From the NCBI RefSeq assembly GCF_019175385.1, contig NC_083342.1, positions 117,490,376 through 117,554,375 of the forward strand: a DNA stretch of 64,000 bases, given 5' to 3'. The notes under the pieces were generated by a model. The model was given only the letters and a program-made list of their open reading frames with translations. It was not told the origin of the DNA and searched no databases. Every line of letters begins with the position of its first letter. Position 1 is the first letter of the stretch. Position numbers and translations under genes: made by a program. This document shows positions 1 to 11,652 of this stretch, in pieces. This DNA is from Lycium barbarum (Eukaryota > Streptophyta > Magnoliopsida > Solanales > Solanaceae).

Positions 1-1936
1 ACTCCAAATTAGTCAATATCTTAAATTGGATATCGAACACAAAATGGAAAAAAAAAAGAGTCTGGAGTGGAGAGAAATAAAGAATATATACTATACACAT
101 AATTAGTACCACTATATATTTTTAAATCTTTTGAAGGAAGGAGAGAAGTGATGAGGCTAAAGGGTAGGGGGGTGCCTAGCTCCTTCCTGCTTCACGCCAC
201 TCCAATGTGGAATATATAAAAGAGAAATTACATCAAAATACCACTTACAACGTGGAATTACTTCTTGACCAAAAAGAAAGTACGCCATTTTTTTTGGACA
301 TATTAGAGCAACATGTTTCTACACTTAATTTATGGTATGGTGATATTACAGTTTAATGTTATTGTACTATCCTATATTAATAAAATCCCAACAAAAAGAA
401 ATATTAAAGCCTTCCCACTAACTTATTCCCTAACTTCCAAGTCTATTTAATTGTAATTATTTCATTTCTCTATTCTTTCTCTCTTATAAGTTAAAAATTT
501 AACAAATTATGATGTATATTGTTCCTTTTTGTAAACTGATTGTTCGGCTAGCTGTTCCCTGCGCGCACGAAATAAGAAAACTGTTTTTTCAGTCTTCTTT
601 TGGTAGAATTGTCAACATCACAACTCTATATGTTTAAATTTGTCTTAAATTTGTCTTTTGAGGAGTTAAAAATTAAAAGGAGTAGGTAAGTGTACCTTAT
701 TGTTACACCCATCGTGCATATTTTATATTAATTTGAAGAGTTTTACTACGGGCTGAAAATCTAATGTCACGTATAATGTTACTGGACGCATTGAGTAATA
801 TTCTTTGGGGGTGAGGGGATCACGTTCAAAAATTATAGTTTAGGCAGGTAACCCCTACTAAACAATCACTATTTTTCCATCTGAAATTTTCCGCTGAAAA
901 ATGTTTAGTAGTTATTCTCACAAATACTTTGCTTGAATCAGTTAAAAAAAATAGTAATGTTTTCATACGGAAAAATTAGAAAGCTTCCCAGCATTTTAAT
1001 GAGAACCTATTTCCCAACATGAGTTTTTCTAGTGAACTGGTTCAGTGGGAATGAAGTGAGAAAATCATGTTTTATAACACAAATTTTCCACTGAATATCA
1101 ATGGAGAAAACTTTTGTTTCTAGTTGTGAACACAAACATCCGACAGTTTAACTATGAAACTTGCGAAACAATGTTAGTTTAGGGGGTTTTTATGCATCAA
1201 CTCAAAGTTCAAATGACACATTTAAGTGTTTTTAAAACGTGACTACATACATCAAAAAATATTGAGTCAGGAAACTTTAATTCTTGAAAATTGTAGTTCA
1301 AGAGGGTAACAGAATAACTATGAAATTAACTTGCAAAAACACTACAAGTCGAGGAACTTTTTAGTCATGAACTCAACATATTATGTATTCACATCTTTTT
1401 ATATAGAAATATTAGTGACTTCTTCTCTTTAGTTTGATTGTTATTCCTTCTGACCCCTAATTCAAAATTACCATGAAGTTTCTTGAACTTTAGACGTGAC
1501 TGAGAAAACAATTTGACCAATTCTCATAAAGACACTTTTCTCTTCTTTGGAAACTACTCCAATTTAATTTTAACATTCTTGTTTTATCTTAATGATGAGT
1601 TATTGTTATTTACTTGATATAAAATTTTATTATCTCATAAAAAAAGAGAAAAAAATGAAGATGAAAAACACTTACCGCCATTCCTTTATAGACAATTTTG
1701 ATAATTTGTATACGTATTTAACTTTTTCAAAATTTCGTACTCAATCAAACACTTTCTCTCAAAAATGAAATGGTTGAAATATTTTATTAATCTGGTCTAT
1801 TTTTATTTTTCCTCCCAAAAGTCATTAAAACTCAAATAAAACACATGCCCAAATACATACTTCAATATATCAATATGTGAGCTTCCTCGAAATTCATAAC
1901 ACTATTTTATTAACAAGGGCGTAGAGTAAGGACCAC
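1..1936. other. AT-rich 5' flank of ERF gene 1, no gene seen
   Basis: No open reading frame of substance or recognisable coding domain is visible on either strand. A TATATAAAAG-like motif lies near 212-220, but no gene follows it. The stretch upstream of 1936 is presumably promoter and distal regulatory DNA of the ERF gene. I could not assign individual cis-elements with confidence. Confidence 0.5.
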
Positions 1937-1944
1937 TATTTATA
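1937..1944 (+). promoter_or_regulatory. Probable TATA box of ERF gene 1
   Basis: TATTTATA lies about 108 bp upstream of the ATG at 2052. This would put transcription start near 1970 and give a 5' leader of roughly 80 bases, a usual plant arrangement. It is inferred from sequence and spacing only. Confidence 0.45.
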
Positions 1945-2051
1945 CAGCCTCAATTAAAATTCTCAGATACTTCCAACTCCCACTAAGACAGAAGAAGCGG
2001 AACTAAATCCCATAAATCTCTTTCCTTAGATTTGTCGACCAATTAAAGAGA

Positions 2052-2666
2052 ATGATGCAGCCTGGAGTTATTTCATCTGAAGATTTTGACCTAAGCAATA
2101 TTTTAGGCTACGATTCCCTGGAACATTTCAGTGAAGATTCAGAAATCTTTTCAGAAACTAGCCCATTCAATAATATTATTAGCTCTTCCCAACAAATAAA
2201 TGATTCCACTCCTAGTCCTAGTTCAATATTACAAGTGGAGCGTGGTGTAGACGCTCCACCAAATTGGAGGAGATACCGAGGCGTGAGGAGGCGGCCATGG
2301 GGTAAGTTCGCGGCGGAGATAAGGGACCCCTCGAAGAAAGGGAATAATAGGGTATGGCTGGGTACATATGAGACACCTGAGGATGCAGCATTGGCTTATG
2401 ATCGTGCCGCATATAAAATGCGAGGGGCACGAGCCTTGCTCAATTTCCCTCATTTGATTGGTTCAAATGTAGTCGACCTTAATAGAGTGAAGCCCAAGAA
2501 ACGTTTACACTCATCTCCCTCCAAAACAACCAATGGCTCTCCAACTCCAAGTCCAAAGAAGAGAAATGTTGAGTTAATAAACAACCTAGCCAAATCCACC
2601 AATTTCAATGCTCATAGTATCATGGGGAGGTTTGAGTTTGGCACTTTGCTTAATACTAGTATTTAA
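2052..2666 (+). CDS. ERF-type AP2/ERF transcription factor (group IX-like)
   Basis: Intronless 204-aa nuclear DNA-binding protein. A single AP2/ERF domain spans about residues 75-133, starting [18 protein letters not shown] and ending LLNFP. The Ala and Asp that distinguish ERF from DREB proteins are present (FAAEIRD), as is the [19 protein letters not shown] core. The family binds GCC-box-like elements. The N-terminus (residues 8-40) is acidic and rich in Asp, Glu and Phe, as in activation regions. A basic stretch KPKKR near 147-151 may be a nuclear signal. Residues 168-181 ([14 protein letters not shown]) match a motif in the second ERF gene at 57030. Two Met codons open the frame; the first, at 2052, is taken as the start. 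FPHLIGS after the domain is typical of group IX relatives of AtERF13 and tobacco alkaloid-locus ERFs. The subgroup is inferred, and the target pathway is unknown. Confidence 0.93.
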   Translation: MMQPGVISSEDFDLSNILGYDSLEHFSEDSEIFSETSPFNNIISSSQQINDSTPSPSSILQVERGVDAPPNWRRYRGVRRRPWGKFAAEIRDPSKKGNNRVWLGTYETPEDAALAYDRAAYKMRGARALLNFPHLIGSNVVDLNRVKPKKRLHSSPSKTTNGSPTPSPKKRNVELINNLAKSTNFNAHSIMGRFEFGTLLNTSI

Positions 2667-2707
2667 TTTTGTGCCCTAGAAAAAGAAAAAGGAAAAAAGA
2701 AAGAAGA

Positions 2708-2860
2708 AAAGATGATATAGTGGTATCGGTGAGAGTTTTTTACACAATAAGTGTGGGTTCGATTCTCACCGTCTCTTGTAGCGGAAAAAATATTATAGCT
2801 AGAGGAGTTGAGCCTCATTATCATCAAGGAGTACTTGGGTAGCAAGGGATTACATGTAGT
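2708..2860 (+). repeat. tRNA-derived SINE, diverged
   Basis: The head contains an A-box-like TAGTGGTATCGG (about 2718-2729) and a B-box-like GGGTTCGATTCTCACC (2755-2770), spaced as in RNA polymerase III promoters. An unrelated tail follows. It lies about 45 bp past the ERF stop codon, so it may be part of the 3' UTR. The 3' boundary is uncertain. Confidence 0.6.
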
Positions 2861-2989
2861 AATTAGTGTTGTTTTGCGACGTCAATTTACTGATGTTTTT
2901 TACAAGTGGATAAATTACTTAATGAAAACAACAAAGAGTTTCCCTACTTTTTCCTAGAAATAATTCCTAATAAATTACTTGTTTTTGCA

Positions 2990-3100
2990 TTCAGTATTCG
3001 GTATTCGCTTTGTGAGCGGAATAATCTGGATTCGTGTAGAAAAACCCATTTTAGAGGTAAAACGCTTGCTATGAGGTTCGATTTCAATTTCATCTAGTCT
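2990..3100 (-). repeat. SINE fragment, antisense
   Basis: The sequence around TTCGGTATTCGCTTTG is shared with 58303-58425, downstream of the second ERF gene. In the better copy, the reverse strand carries a B-box-like GGTTTGAGCCC, so this is probably the 3' part of a tRNA-derived SINE in antisense orientation. The copy is decayed. Confidence 0.5.
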
Positions 3101-3229
3101 AGTGCTGTTTCTTCTTCTAGTTTGTTTTCTTTTTTCATGCTCATGTAATTCTCTTGTATGGCTTAGGATATGAATAATAATTTTGGTTCTGCAGTTAATT
3201 CATTTCATTTTGAATGGTATAAAATTAGT

Positions 3230-4004
3230 TGTTAATATACAGTGTTCAGAAAAATCAGAAACTTAGAAAAAGAAAATCAGAAATTGGAAAACTCATAAAA
3301 ATACAGAAACTAGAAAATATTCGAGATCACAGAATTCGCTGTATGTCCTTAAGGAATTTAATCCCCTCACTGTACCCGAGGTTATGGATTACTTCCTCCC
3401 AAGATAAAACGGATAAACCTGTCGCAGGAGTAGCGGTGCCTCAAAGCCTACGACTCTGACGAACTCAAATCAGGCAACAAATCACACAAGGACTCGATAT
3501 TTTATTGAAAGTATGCAAATTTCGGAAATTTTTAGTACAAAAAAATGAGGCATTGCCTCTGTTTATATAGCCGCGAAAATATTTGTTCAGAACAGGTATG
3601 GTGTCTGTTCGGAAAGGCCTTGGCTTTTCCGAAATAAGAAATGACGGTTGGGAATTTTTTTATTCCGCGAAATTTCAAAAATTAATTTAAATTAATATTT
3701 TACACGCAAAATAAAATCAGAAATGAAAAAATGAATTTAAATAAATTTGATCTAAAAATATTATCAATCAATCAGATCATTTGAGTTTTGACCAAATCCA
3801 AATCCAAATCCGAAGCCAAGCCGAGTGACGACAACGGCTCAAGGGGAGTCCCTCTTCTCAACTCTTTAAGAGCTAGAAGAAGTGCTTTCTAATATACGCA
3901 CATAACTCTCCCTTTCTACCACCAATGTGGTACAAAACTCCTTTCCAAAGGAAATTTGCGTTAAACTTCATTTTCCTTCCATTGTCTTTTCCTTCTATTT
4001 CTCA
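3230..4004 (-). repeat. Copia LTR (3' LTR of the - strand element)
   Basis: It matches 9568-10322 through most of its length with scattered differences, for example the shared GGAAAACTCATAAAAAT and CTCCCTTTCTACCACC. It starts TGTTAATATAC and is taken to end at TCTCA. Homology may extend up to 40 bp further, so the inner edge is approximate. Confidence 0.75.
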
Positions 4005-4614
4005 TTCACACTAACATAGCTAGCTTCAATCATTGAGCTAGCTTTAAAAATCGCCACACATGAATGGGGAATGGCTATATGATGAAAAAAATGTATGCAT
4101 GACAACAAACTGGGTGATTAGTAAGCAAGGAGTAATCGCATATGGATAAGTAGATTTCTCTTTGAACTTTTCGTAATGAACATATGTCGGATATACTCGG
4201 CCAATCAATAGATTTGATGTGTTTGAACCGTCGAGCTTTGGTGTATACCTAGACAACTACATGTCACATAATTAACCCTTTAACCCTCTTTGGTTCTCAT
4301 TGTTTTGTTCGTTTCAGCCCTGAACACTGCCTGGTTCATAAGTGCATAGAGAATTGGCCTTACAGAATTCTCCTTGAAACGGCTTATACTTCACACTTAC
4401 ATAGGTGATTCCTAAATGTGTTATCCCATAGATACACTATTTGATATACCCCGTATCAAACTTCGAAACCATTAAAAAGCCTTAATGTTTTATCCTGGTA
4501 CTGAACATTGTCTCATTACGAGAATGGACCAAAAACGTTATTTTGATAATGTTGAACCGTTATCAATGACTTTGTTTGATTTCTTTGAACCTAGATCTTG
4601 GGATCTCCAGTCTT

Positions 4615-4827
4615 CTAGGTAGATTTAACGCCACGATGACTTGTCCTCGGCCATAGTCCCATTCTCCTCGATGATCTTTCAACCATCTCTCTAGTTAGGC
4701 CTTTAGTTAATGGATCTGACACGTTATCTCTTGACTTAACATAGCCAATTGTGATAGTTTCACTAGAGAGTAGTTGTCTAACTGTATTAAGTCTTCGTCG
4801 TACATGACGAGAATTTCCGTTATACAT
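4615..4827 (-). pseudogene. Copia RNase H C-terminal remnant
   Basis: The 70-aa fragment contains the block HVRRRLNTVRQLL, then IGYVKSRDNVSDPLTKGL, which is characteristic of the end of copia polyproteins (RNase H C-terminus). It lies at the downstream end of the polyprotein order, next to the 3' LTR. It is not connected in frame to the reverse transcriptase. Confidence 0.75.
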
Positions 4828-5298
4828 AACGCTCCCAGCCCTTCCTATTGCCTCTTAGCTATCGCAATATATGTATATATGAGTCAACGGTTTGGGCCAA
4901 AACGGAATGTCTTCTAAGAAATTCCGGAGCCATTCACCGGCTTTGTCTAAAGCTATAAACTCAGACTCTATTGTAGAGATGGCGATACATGTCTGTTTGG
5001 ATGACTTCCAAGACACTGCTCCTCCACCAATGGTAAAAACTTATCCACTTGTGAATTTTGTTTCAGTTGATCCGGTGATCCAATTTGCATCACTGTATCC
5101 TTCAATAACTGCAGGATACCTGTCATAATGCAAAGCAAAGTTTTGAGTATGTTTCAAATACCCCCAAAACTCATTTCATTGCCAGCCAATGATTTTGGTA
5201 GGGACTACTAGTGTAACGACTTAGTTTACTTATAGCACATGAAATATCAGGTCGCGTACAGTTCATGATATACATCAAACTTCCCTGGCATGATCCAA

Positions 5299-6000
5299 TT
5301 AAGAATGACTTTCACCTTTATTCTTAGCAAGAGCAAGGTTCGCATTCATTGATGTCTCTGCAATTTTATAGTCTAAATACTTGAACTTTTCAAGTACCAT
5401 TTCAATATAATGAGTTTGAAACAATGCTAGACCTTGAGGAATCTTATGAATTTTAATTTCCAAAATTAGATCAGCAACTTCTAAGTCTTTCATATCAAAC
5501 TTACTAGCAAACATGCGCTTAGTAGCATTTATGTTAGTAATGTCGTTACTCATTATCAACATATCATCCACGTACAAATAAACAATGATGACGTGGTTCG
5601 AAGTGTTCTTAATGTAGACACATTTATCACATTCATTTATCTTGAATTCATTTAACAGCATCGTATGGTCAAATTTTACATGCCACTATTTGGGTGCCTG
5701 TTTTAGTCCGTAAAGAGACTTAACAAGTCGACACACCTTCTTATCTTTCCCGGGAACTACAAACCCTTCGGGTTGTTCCATGTAAATTTCTTCCTCCAAA
5801 TCTCCATTTAAGAAGGCCGTTTTCACATCCATTTGATCGATTTCAAGAGCGTACACGGTGGCTAACGCTACTAACACATGAATAGATGTAATCCTCGTTA
5901 CCGGTGAGTATGTATCAAAATAAACAAGACCTTCTCGTTGTCTAAACCCTTTAACAACTAGTTTTGCCTTATATTTATCAATAGTGTCATCAGCTCTCAT
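5299..6000 (-). pseudogene. Copia reverse transcriptase, broken
   Basis: Two fragments cover the RT domain. 5686-6000 has KAKLVVKGFRQREG, DQMDVKTAFLNGDLEEEIYM and RLVKSLYGLKQAPK. 5299-5661 has the catalytic block VYLYVDDMLI with both aspartates. A stop or frameshift near 5662-5685 separates them. The domain order fits Ty1/copia. No functional protein can be made as it stands. Confidence 0.85.
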
Positions 6001-6063
6001 TTTTCGTTTAAAAATTCATTTGGAACCTCAGGGTTTGTTCCCTGGAGAAAAATCAATCGGTTC

Positions 6064-6552
6064 CTAAGTATGGTTGTTCAATATGGATTCTATCTCACTA
6101 TTGATTGCCTCTTTCCAAAATTGAGCTTCCAATGAAGCAGCTTCGTTGAAAGTCTTATTTTCCAACAAAAATGTTAGAAATTCATGTCGAAAGGAAGTAG
6201 ATGTTCTTTGACGTTTGCTCCGTCTTAGATTATCTTCATCAGGAACATTTTCCTTTGTTTCTTCCTGAGGTCGTTTAGATCCTTCGCTAGACGACTCACA
6301 TTCCCTTTTATACGGATACATGTTTTCAAAGAAGTCAGCATTATCTGATTCAGTTACCGTATTCACATGAATGTCTGGATTTTCTGATTTGTGAACCAGA
6401 AATTGATATGCTTTACTATTTGTAGTATATCCTATGAAAACACAATCAACGGTTTTAGGTCCTATCTTTACCCTTTTGGGTTTAGAACTTGCACTTTGGC
6501 CAAACACCCCCACACTTTGAAGTATTCCAAATTGGGCTTCATTCATTTCCAC
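6064..6552 (-). pseudogene. Copia integrase C-terminal/linker region
   Basis: The 162-aa fragment begins in the integrase C-terminal part (KIGPKTVDCVFIGYTTNSKAY), continues through the acidic linker (NLRRSKRQR), and ends with the RT approach sequence FWKEAINSEIESI. It slightly overlaps the integrase core fragment in another frame, which marks a frameshift near 6545. Confidence 0.8.
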
Positions 6553-7074
6553 TTTTCATATGGAATAGATTGTGTTTTGTTATGGGGCACTCGATTAAGT
6601 ATTTGGTTAGCCGTTAGCATAGCTTCCCCCCACAACTTTTGGGGTAAACCAGAAATTATCAACAGGGCATTCATCATCTCTTTTAGTGTTCTATTTTTTC
6701 TTTCTGCAATCCTATTGGATTGTGGAGAGTATAGGGCAGTTATTTGATGAATAATGTCATATTCCAAACAAATTTCTGCAAAAGGAGATTCATATTATTT
6801 GACCCTATCACTCCTTATCATTTTGATCTTTTTGTTAAGTTGAGTCCCAACTTCACTTTTGTATTGCCTGAATGCTTCAATTGCTTCATATTTACTTATT
6901 AAGTAAATAAGCATAGCAATAATGAGTGATGTCGTCAATGAAAGTAATGAAATACTTCTTTCCACTGCGAGATGGAGTTGACTTCATGTCACATATATCT
7001 GTGTGAATTAAGTCTAAAGGATTTGAATTCCTTTCAATTGACTTGTAAGGATGTTTAGCAGACTTAGCTTCCAC
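6543..7074 (-). pseudogene. Copia integrase core, broken
   Basis: 6892-7074 holds the start of the catalytic core (LDLIHTDICDMKS with a core Asp, then KYFITFIDDITHYCY). 6543-6767 holds the end (NRIAERKNRTLKEMMNALL, LPQKLWGEAMLTANQILNRV). The intervening 120 bases are out of frame or degenerate. Confidence 0.82.
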
Positions 7075-7290
7075 ATAGATTTGACATTTTAAATTATCTC
7101 ATTCAAATTTTTGCAATACATCCAAATTAATCATTTTTCACAAGGTTTTATAATTGACATGTCCTAAACAGTAATGCCATAAATCATTTGACTCAAGCAA
7201 GTAAGACGAAGCAAAATTTTTATTATTATCAATGACTATTACATTTAGTTTGATAAGGCCCTTTGTAAGGTAACATTTTCCTATATACAT

Positions 7291-7440
7291 CTAGTTCTTA
7301 CTTATTACAACTTTTTCTGAAACATAAACACTCCTAAAACCGTTCTTCACTAGAAGTCCGGTAGAGACTAAACTTTTTCTAATTTCAGGAACATGACAGA
7401 CGTTGTTGAGAGACACCACCTTGCCAAAAGTCATTTTTAG
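7291..7440 (-). pseudogene. Copia GAG-pre-integrase remnant cut by CACTA insertion
   Basis: The fragment reads GKVVSLNNVCHVPEIRKSLV then GFRSVYVSEKVVISKN, the block between protease and integrase. Its upstream continuation is interrupted at 7443 by the CACTA element. The reading frame runs into the transposon, where codons from GACGGAGTCCG repeats make no sense. Confidence 0.75.
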
Positions 7441-7442
7441 AA

Positions 7443-8033
7443 CACTACTAAAAAACTGGCAAAAACGAATGGAAAAAAAACCGACGGAATCCGTCGGTTT
7501 TTTCAATATTTTTTTTTTAAGAAAACCAACAGACTGCGTCAGTTATTTTTTATGCAAAAATGCACGAAAAAATATAATTATTTTTTATATTATTTTCTAA
7601 AATAAACCGACGGAGTCCGTCGGTTTTTATTTTTTATTAAAAAATCGATGGACTCCGTCAGTTTTTAGAGCGAAAAAATAGTACACATTAAATCAATGTA
7701 AGTATGAGAACAAAGAATATCAGTGGTCTAGTGGTAGAGCCCTTTAATGCCAAGAAACATGCCCGGGTTCGATTCTAAATTGCTACATTTCATTATTTTA
7801 TTTTCAAAAAAAAAAACCGACGAAATACGTCTGATTTTTTATTTTTTATTTTTTCAAAACCAACGAAGTCCGTTGGTTTTCAGTCGGTTTTAGCCGATGC
7901 AGTCCGTGGTTTCGAAAAGCGACGTAACGTAAACCGACAGACCGTGTTGCGTCGATTTTCTGTTGGTTTTCACTGAAAAATCGACACAGTCCGTCGGTTT
8001 TGGCCGTCGATTTTTGCCTGTTTTTTAGTAGTG
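7443..8033. mobile_element. Non-autonomous CACTA (En/Spm) element, 591 bp
   Basis: It begins CACTACTAAAAAACTGGC and its right end is the reverse complement CACTACTAAAAAACAGGC, one mismatch over about 23 bases. It is flanked by a perfect 3-bp target duplication GAA (7440-7442 and 8034-8036). The interior is filled with inverted subterminal units of the type CCGACGGAGTCCGTCGG, the usual CACTA transposase-binding arrangement. It has no coding capacity. It interrupts the copia pol region. Confidence 0.93.
7717..7785 (+). pseudogene. tRNA-Gly-like sequence inside the CACTA element
   Basis: CAGTGGTCTAGTGGTAGA (7721-7738) and CCCGGGTTCGATTC (7762-7775) match the A- and B-box halves of plant tRNA-Gly. 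The anticodon arm is not recognisable, and the acceptor stem and the T-stem 3' strand are broken. It is either a tRNA pseudogene or a SINE head captured by the transposon. Confidence 0.6.
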
Positions 8034-8044
8034 GAAATATATTT

Positions 8045-8317
8045 TCATAACCTTAAATCTTGGCCGTTGTAAAATTTCCATAAAATGGTCTCGTTGGGTA
8101 CGGCCGAAGCATATGAAGCGAATGCTTCTCTAACAACACAAATGTGGCAAGTGGCACCAGAATTGATCCACCACTCTTTAGGATTTCCCACGAGGTTGCA
8201 TTCAGACAGCATAGCGCACAATTCATCAACTTCCTCATTTGTTTCAATCATATTAGCTTGACCCTTATTCTTTTCCTTCTTCGGAGCACGGCAATCTGCA
8301 ACCCTATTTTCCCACAA
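8045..8317 (-). pseudogene. Copia protease remnant
   Basis: The fragment contains WWINSGATCHIC, where the family has a D-S-G-A active site; the catalytic Asp is replaced by Asn. The preceding residues CRAPKKEKNKGQANM resemble the end of a gag zinc knuckle. It lies between gag and pre-integrase, as expected. Confidence 0.78.
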
Positions 8318-8973
8318 TTGTGGTAATTTCCCTTAAATTTCTTCTTGTTGGGATAGCTCCTTGGCCCGACGCCTTTTTTCTCTTTTTCAAATTCGTTGGA
8401 GCAGTTTCAACAATATGTGCTCCCCCTATTGCTGATCTCCCGTTAGCCTTCTTTTCTGCTGCCTTGTTATCTTCCTCGATTCTCAAACGGACGATGAGAT
8501 CTCCAGCGTCATCTCCTTTCGTTTGTGTTTCAAGTAATTTTTGAAGTCCTTCCATAAAGGAGGCAACTTCTCTAGTACTACCGCAACTTGAAACGCGCCA
8601 CTAATCACCAACCTTCAGCGAGGAGATCGTGGATGATAATCTGCAACTCTTGAACTTGAGTAATAACAAACTTACCATTCACCATTTTGTAGTCCAGGAA
8701 TTTGGCGGCTATAAACTTCTTCATTCCGGCATCCTAAGTTTTATGTTTCTTTTCCGACGCATCCCATAGTTCTTTTGATGTTCCCGCATTACTATAGACG
8801 TTGTAAAGATCATCTTCCAGTCCGCTAAGAATATAATTCTTGCACAAAAAATCTGAGTGCTTCCAAGTCTCAGTTACAACAAAACGTTCATTATCAGGTG
8901 TTGCTTCCGGCAGAACCGGAACGTCCTCCTTAATAAACTTTTGAAGGCTTAAAGTAGTTAAATAAGAGAACAT
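8304..8973 (-). pseudogene. Copia gag remnant
   Basis: 8734-8973 encodes the gag/UBN2-like start (ETWKHSDFLCKNYILSGLEDD, then ELWDASEKKHKT). 8304-8555 encodes a later, basic part (ILKK-type LRIEEDNKAAEKKANG, then TNLKKRKKASGQ). The two are separated by stops. Upstream bases to about 9140 include a degenerate gag N-terminus. Confidence 0.75.
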
Positions 8974-9567
8974 CTTTTGTGGCCATCGTTTGAAATCAAT
9001 CCCGGTGAATTTTTCGGACTTCTCTGCCGGAGCCGGTGCAGCTCCACAGGAGGAAGCAACATTGCTCGTAGAGCTAACCGCGAGGGTTGGTGTGGTAGTA
9101 GCAGTAGCATTCAGATTTAGAGTTTTCTCTCCATTTCTGTAGCAAACGAAACAACAAAAAATTTAATAAACGGTGAAGTATTTAAATCTTCGAACCAAAT
9201 CAGATTTGACAGAAACAGATTTAAAACACAACGGCGAAGATTTTATTTCTTCAAACCGAATAAAGTTTACACAAACGGATTAAAACACTTCAAACCGAAT
9301 GCAGAAAATTGTATATTGTATACTTGATGAAGTTTTTATATCTTCAAATCGAGTAACCAAATGAGTAGAAAGTTATGAAAGCTTTAATCTCAACGGGAGC
9401 AGAAAATCCGAAGATTTTAGTCTCCAAACAAAATACAAATTCTTTTTTATTTCTGGAAAGCACTTTTATTTCTTGAAAAAAATACTTTTTTTCTTTTTTC
9501 TTTTAACCTTCTGTAATAGACGAACAGAAAAAGATGAACACAGAAATAATGATAAATTCCTTAAGTT

Positions 9568-10322
9568 TGTTAATATACTGCGTTCAGAAAAACCAGAAAC
9601 TTAGAAAAAGAAAACCAGAAACTGGAAAACTCATAAAAATAAAGAAACTAGAAAATATCCGAGACCACAAAATTCACTGTGTGTCCTTAAGGAATATAAT
9701 CCCCTCACTGTACCTGAGGTTATGGATTAATTTCCCCCAGGATAAAACAGATATACCTGTCGCAGGAGTAGCGGTACCTCAAACGTCTATGACTTCGGCG
9801 AACTCAAATCAGGCAACAAATCACGGAAGAACTCGATATTTTATTTGTAAGAAAGTTTGCAAAGTTCGGAAAATTTTCAAAACAGAAAAATGAGGCATTG
9901 CCTCTATTTATATAGCCACGAAAATACCTGTTCAGAACAGGTATGGTATCTATTCGAAAAGGCCTTGCCTTTTCTGAAATAAGAAATGATCGTTGGGACC
10001 GTTGAGAATTTTTCTATTCAGTGAAATTTCAAAAATTAATTTAAATTATTATTTTACGCGGAAAATAATATCAGAAACGGATAATTAAATTTAAATAAAT
10101 TTGATCTAAAAATATTATCAATCAAATCCGAAGCCGAGCGGAGCCACGACGACGGCTCGAGGAGAGTCCTTCTTCTCAACTCTTTAAGAGCTAGAAGAAG
10201 TGTTTTCTAACATAAGCACATAATTCTCCCTTTCTACCACCAATGTAGTACAAAGCTCTTTTCCAAAGGACCTTTGCTTTAAACTTCATTTTCCTTCCAT
10301 TGTCTTTTCCCTCCATTTCTCA
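9568..10322 (-). repeat. Copia LTR (5' LTR of the - strand element)
   Basis: It starts TGTTAATATACTGCG and is co-linear with the LTR at 3230. A 119-codon open frame at 9534-9893 lies mostly inside the LTR and is not a gene. Confidence 0.78.
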
Positions 10323-10740
10323 TTATTAAGCTAGCTTTAACATTAGTTTCATTGCTAAAGTTTTAACTATACGGTAGACTGACCAATTAGTAATAGTACA
10401 AGTAAAATGAAAAACCTTACTTTGCTTTTGAATTAACTTATAAAAAAATGTGTCCCATAATAAGAGTCATCTTAGAAAATTAAGGCATAAATTGACTTAT
10501 TTTTTCAATTCTACTCTTAGACAAAAAATGACAAGTTAAAGTAACATCTAAATGGTGATGGAAAAGCCACATAGTAACTTGGTATTGTTGGATTTTCAAT
10601 GTCAAAAGGTTTACTACTTGTGCATGCTCTAATCAAGATGAAAAGGTAATATATTTTTATCTATAAAGATAAATTTGGTAAACTTCACATTGCATTACTC
10701 GTTTCTTAATATGCATGTTTTTGGTTAAGATGACACTTAT
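10323..10740. other. AT-rich spacer, nothing recognised
   Basis: I see no coding, RNA-gene or terminal-repeat structure here. It separates the copia element from the next TIR element. Confidence 0.4.
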
Positions 10741-11652
10741 TATGGAATAATTTCAAAGACCTCCCTCCAAGTTTGTCTTGATAACACTTAGTTCCCATGT
10801 GGTTTAGATATTTGCACTAACCTCCCTTATTTCAATTTTCGTAACAAACTTGTTTAAATAATTCAAAATCTTTACTCCAAATTTACCCTTTTATAATTTA
10901 GTCATGTGAACAATGTTTCATAACAGTTCTCTCACCCTAAAATTGTTAGGATTATTATATTAATAGTTAGGCTAAAAATTTAAAACTATCTTATATCTAA
11001 ATAAGAAATCCTAAATTATAGTGTTAATGTAACATCACTATGAGAAATCCTAAATTCTAGTGTTATGGTAATATTTCTCTTTGTTCTTATAATCATGTTA
11101 TTAATAAAAATATTTAGGCTAAAAGCAGCACATCTCGCTTTTAGTATTTAGAGGGTGAGATGAGATGAATAATCCATTTTTTAAATTCTTATAGTTGTAT
11201 TATTGCAATGAGTTTTAAACTATTTTTTTTTTTGGTAGAAGGAGCATAATTTATCTACGAAAATGGTTGAAAACTGTATATACAACGTGAGACTTTAAAA
11301 ATAACTAATGAAGCCCAAGCTTTTTGAATCAATTTTCATATCATAGTTGTTGAATTTCATGTTTTAGCGTTCTAGATTAAAATTTTCAAGGACAACAAAT
11401 AAACTAGCACTTTTACCTATAAAATTAGATAGTTATGAATTAGGAAAAATGTTATGATCAATGAGAAACTATTATTGTCAAAAGTTTAAACATTATAAAT
11501 AAGGTTACAAAAGGGTATATTAGCAACATAAATATTTTTTAGTATTTAAAATTAGTTTGGTTACAAAAGAATCAAAATAAGGGAGGCTAGTGTAAAGAGA
11601 ACTAAGTGTTATAAAGGCAAATTTGGCGGGAGGTCTTAAAAATTATTTCATA
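10741..11652. mobile_element. TIR transposon remnant, ~0.9 kb
   Basis: The left end (TATGGAATAATTTCAAAGAC, then CTCCC...CACTTAGTTC...CCTCCCTTATTT) is repeated in inverted orientation at the right end (AAATAAGGGAGG...AACTAAGTG...AAATTATTTCATA) over about 85 bp with small indels. The interior is AT-rich and non-coding. No convincing target duplication was found, so the superfamily is open. Confidence 0.72.

Larger units (their letters stand above)
3230..10322 (-). mobile_element. Decayed Ty1/copia LTR retrotransposon
   Basis: Two related LTRs (3230-~4004 and 9568-~10322) flank fragments that, on the - strand, run in copia order: gag, protease, GAG-pre-integrase, integrase, reverse transcriptase, RNase H. 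The LTRs begin TGTTAATATAC. The flanks TTAGT (3225-3229) and TTATT (10323-10327) may be a 4/5 target duplication. Many stops and frameshifts split the coding region, and a CACTA element sits inside it (7443-8033). LTR differences and coding decay indicate an old insertion. The inner LTR edges are uncertain by some tens of bases. Confidence 0.88.

Noticed and set aside
2708..2780. A genuine tRNA gene next to ERF gene 1
   Set aside because: The promoter boxes are present, but no cloverleaf can be drawn. It fits a SINE head better.
7717..7785. Functional tRNA-Gly gene
   Set aside because: The A- and B-box halves match, but the acceptor stem, anticodon arm and T-stem pairing are lost.
7440..8040. 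CRISPR-like or satellite array of CCGACGGAGTCCGTCGG units
   Set aside because: The units are irregular inverted subterminal repeats inside a CACTA element with TIRs and a target duplication. No spacers or cas-like genes are present, and the DNA is plant nuclear.
9534..9893. 119-codon open frame on the + strand
   Set aside because: It lies within a copia LTR on the strand opposite to the element's genes. The other LTR has a shorter, broken equivalent.
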